This document shows, piece by piece, positions 6,876 through 8,372 of a stretch of DNA of 8,372 nt (position 1 is the stretch's first letter; each line of letters starts with the position of its first letter). Where the stretch lies: contig UQLO01000059.1 in assembly GCA_900541865.1 (NCBI GenBank), forward strand, positions 1-8,372, written 5' to 3'. Below the pieces are notes generated by a model. That model searched no databases, was not told where the DNA came from, and worked only from the letters and a program-made list of their open reading frames with translations. The translations under genes were made by a program, and so were the position numbers. Source of the DNA: an uncultured Porphyromonadaceae bacterium (GTDB lineage: Bacteria; Bacteroidota; Bacteroidia; Bacteroidales; Muribaculaceae).

Positions 6876-7254
6876 GGAACAGATATTTTCATTTCAAAAG
6901 CTTGTGGCCTACACCGAGGCTAGAAAACTTGTTAAAGAGATTTATCGGATATCCTCATCTTTCCCTATAGAAGAAAGACATGGTATAACATCTCAGATAA
7001 GAAGAGCAGCCGTATCTATACCCTCAAATATTGCGGAAGGGAGTGGAAGAAGAACATATCGCGAGAAAATCCGATTTTTAGAAATTGCCTATGGGTCTCT
7101 AATGGAAGCTTATTGCCAATTAGAAGTGGCTCTTGATTTAGGCCTTATTCTGGAAACGGAATTAAAGGACTTAAAACCATACTTTTTTAGCGTCTCCAGA
7201 CTGATTAACGCATTAAGCCAGTCTTTTCAAAAGAATATATCTGATGAAAAATAA
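6874..7254 (+). CDS. Four-helix-bundle protein, 23S rRNA IVS/Avd-like family
   Basis: This 126-residue protein matches the small four-helix-bundle family first found encoded within 23S rRNA intervening sequences, which also includes the Avd accessory protein of diversity-generating retroelements. Typical features are FQKLVAYTEARKLVKEIY near the N-terminus (helix 1), SSFPIEERHGITSQIRRAA (28-46), the family hallmark SIPSNIAEGSGR (48-59), and FLEIAYGSLMEAYCQLEVA (about 68-86) followed by DLGLI. Length is normal for the family. Its precise molecular function is not established; the basic, oligomeric fold suggests nucleic acid binding. Base composition is visibly more AT-rich than hsdM1 and hsdM2, pointing to separate ancestry. 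The start codon lies in the left repeat and the stop in the right repeat, and the gene overlaps the proposed hsdM2 start by 11 bp. No reverse transcriptase or rRNA gene is nearby, so an Avd role is not supported. Confidence 0.9.
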   Translation: MEQIFSFQKLVAYTEARKLVKEIYRISSSFPIEERHGITSQIRRAAVSIPSNIAEGSGRRTYREKIRFLEIAYGSLMEAYCQLEVALDLGLILETELKDLKPYFFSVSRLINALSQSFQKNISDEK

Positions 7255-8372
7255 CCCTATAACCCGTCCTTATGGGACATCTAACCCTATAACCCTCGAA
7301 GAATTAAAGCAGTTCCTTTGGGGTGCTGCCACCCGTTTGCGTGGTCAGATTGATGCCACCGGCTATAAGGAATACATCTTCCCGCTGCTCTTTTTCAAGC
7401 GCATCAGTGATGTTTACGACGAGCAGTTCGACGGCTATGTTGCCGAGGGTGGCGTTGAGTATGCCAACATGCAGGTCGAGGATTTTGCAATCAAAATCCC
7501 CGACGGTGCTCACTGGCGCGATGTCCGGGCCGTGACCGAGAATGTTGGCCAGCGCCTCGTTGAGGCATTTATTGCTATCGAACAAGCCAATCCGGGCGTA
7601 CATGCCGATGGTCGAGTTGTAGGTGGTCTTGAAGGCATCTTTGGCCCAAAAGATATTTGGACCAACAAAAACAAGATGCCCGACCATATTATCACGTCGC
7701 TTATCGAGGACTTCTCGGTGCACAACCTCTCGATTGCAGCATGTCCTGCCGACGAGATGGGGCAGGCCTATGAATATCTCATAGGCAAGTTTGCCGACGA
7801 TGCCGGCAACACCGCGCAGGAGTTCTATACCAACCGCACGGTGGTTACGCTCATGGCCGAAATACTTCGTCCGCAACCGGGCGAAAGCATCTACGACCCC
7901 ACATGCGGTTCGGGGGGCATGCTCGTCAAGTGCCTCGACTATCTCCGCGAAAAGGGAGAGCCGTGGCAAGGCGTGAAAGTATTCGGCCAGGAAATCAATG
8001 CCCTCACATCGGCCATTGCCCGAATGAACCTCTACCTCAATGGCGTCGAGGACTTCTCGATTGTTCGCGAAGACACCCTCCGCCACCCGGCTTTCGTCGA
8101 TGGTTCGCGACTTCGCACATTCGACGTAGTGCTCGCCAACCCTCCATACTCCATCAAAGCCTGGGACCGCGACGCATTTGCCAACGACCCTTGGGGCCGC
8201 AACTTCCTCGGCACACCCCCGCAAGGTCGCGCTGACTATGCTTTCCTTCAACACATCATCGCCTCTATGGACGAAAAGACCGGCCGCTGCGCTATTCTTT
8301 TCCCTCACGGGGTGCTGTTTAGGGATGAAGAAATAGCAATGCGTGAACAGTTGATAAAAGGAGACTATCTGG
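7244..8372 (+). CDS. hsdM: Second type I DNA methyltransferase subunit (HsdM2), 3' end outside window
   Basis: The frame is open from an in-frame stop at 7214-7216 to the right edge; the ATG at 7244 gives at least 376 residues. It is a distinct HsdM, only partly similar to HsdM1: the N-terminal domain has FPLLFFKRISDVYDEQ (46-61), the catalytic domain has EFYTNRTVV (193-201) in place of the commoner EFYTPR, SAM motif DPTCGSGGML (218-227), FGQEIN (247-252), catalytic NPPY (299-302) and the stretch WGRNFLGTPPQGRADYAF (317-334), which looks characteristic of a different HsdM subfamily. Residues 4-17 are mostly translated from the inverted repeats, giving two NPIT motifs, so the true start may be a repeat-derived extension or lie further inside, near Leu18-Glu19-Glu20. 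The absence of a strong ribosome binding site is normal for this phylum. HsdS and HsdR would be expected further right. Confidence 0.88.
   Translation, partial: MKNNPITRPYGTSNPITLEELKQFLWGAATRLRGQIDATGYKEYIFPLLFFKRISDVYDEQFDGYVAEGGVEYANMQVEDFAIKIPDGAHWRDVRAVTENVGQRLVEAFIAIEQANPGVHADGRVVGGLEGIFGPKDIWTNKNKMPDHIITSLIEDFSVHNLSIAACPADEMGQAYEYLIGKFADDAGNTAQEFYTNRTVVTLMAEILRPQPGESIYDPTCGSGGMLVKCLDYLREKGEPWQGVKVFGQEINALTSAIARMNLYLNGVEDFSIVREDTLRHPAFVDGSRLRTFDVVLANPPYSIKAWDRDAFANDPWGRNFLGTPPQGRADYAFLQHIIASMDEKTGRCAILFPHGVLFRDEEIAMREQLIKGDYL
7251..7294 (-). repeat. Right repeat pair, inverted copies of the same 14-mer
   Basis: ATAACCCTATAACC at 7251-7264 is the exact reverse complement of the left unit, and 7282-7294 repeats 13 of the 14 bases. 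The 17 bp between them contain a small dyad, GTCC (7266-7269) and GGAC (7275-7278). Both copies are read in frame as NPIT near the start of hsdM2. Confidence 0.9.

Larger units (their letters stand above)
6846..7294. mobile_element. Candidate IVS-like element: four-helix-bundle gene within inverted repeats
   Basis: A 449-bp segment is bounded by two direct copies of GGTTATAGGGTTAT on the left and two inverted copies on the right, and encloses one small AT-rich gene. Intervening sequences in 23S rRNA have complementary ends and often encode this same protein family, so the layout is analogous although the location is a protein-coding operon. Mobility is inferred: no target-site duplication was identified, and the family has no recognised transposase activity. 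Confidence 0.4.

Noticed and set aside
6874..7254. Avd accessory gene of a diversity-generating retroelement
   Set aside because: The fold is related, but no reverse transcriptase, template repeat or variable target gene is visible nearby.
6846..7294. CRISPR or telomere-like repeat array
   Set aside because: Only four short units, two in each orientation, around a coding gene; no regularly spaced unique spacers and no cas genes.
7304..8308. Long minus-strand reading frame of 334 codons
   Set aside because: It lies wholly opposite hsdM2, whose + strand frame carries clear methyltransferase motifs; the minus frame shows no recognisable domain.

Overview
The window looks like a chromosomal segment of a member of the Bacteroidota, probably order Bacteroidales and possibly a Muribaculaceae-like gut lineage. 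The basis is: the same promoter octamer TAACTTTG (the Bacteroides TAnnTTTG -7 box) precedes both transcription units; there are no clear Shine-Dalgarno sequences; the first half is GC-rich; and the proteins resemble Bacteroidales families. The family-level guess is inference only. All supported genes are on the + strand, and no RNA gene, CRISPR array, integrase or transposase is visible.

Region 1 (1-165) is a leader with an AT-rich hairpin, a perfect tandem 9-bp repeat, a -7 box and a small dyad just before the first start codon. Region 2 (166-4824) is a tightly packed set of four genes: bioA (DAPA aminotransferase), bioF (KAPA synthase), a membrane-anchored DNA/RNA non-specific nuclease, and mnmE (tRNA U34 modification GTPase). 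bioA and bioF overlap by 17 bp, bioF and the nuclease share an ATGA junction, and 6 bp separate the nuclease from mnmE. BioF and BioA catalyse two consecutive biotin steps; the nuclease and mnmE have no obvious link to biotin.

Region 3 (4825-5044) is a 220-bp spacer holding a strong 34-nt hairpin and a good Bacteroidetes promoter. It follows the 3' end of mnmE, whose last 18 bp correspond to the place where SGI1-type genomic islands integrate in other bacteria.

Region 4 (5045-8372) is an accessory, probably defence, locus: a small XRE-type regulator, a type I adenine methyltransferase subunit (HsdM1), a four-helix-bundle protein of the 23S rRNA intervening-sequence (IVS) family, and a second, different HsdM that runs off the window edge. 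No hsdS or hsdR is present; they may lie beyond the right edge.

The most notable structure is at 6846-7294. The AT-rich four-helix-bundle gene is enclosed by two direct copies of GGTTATAGGGTTAT on the left and two inverted copies on the right. The repeats supply the C-terminal codons and stop of hsdM1, the start codon of the four-helix-bundle gene, and most of the first 17 codons of hsdM2. This resembles the layout of rRNA intervening sequences, but in a protein-coding operon, and could be a small mobile or regulatory element. No gene-free stretch exceeds 300 bases.
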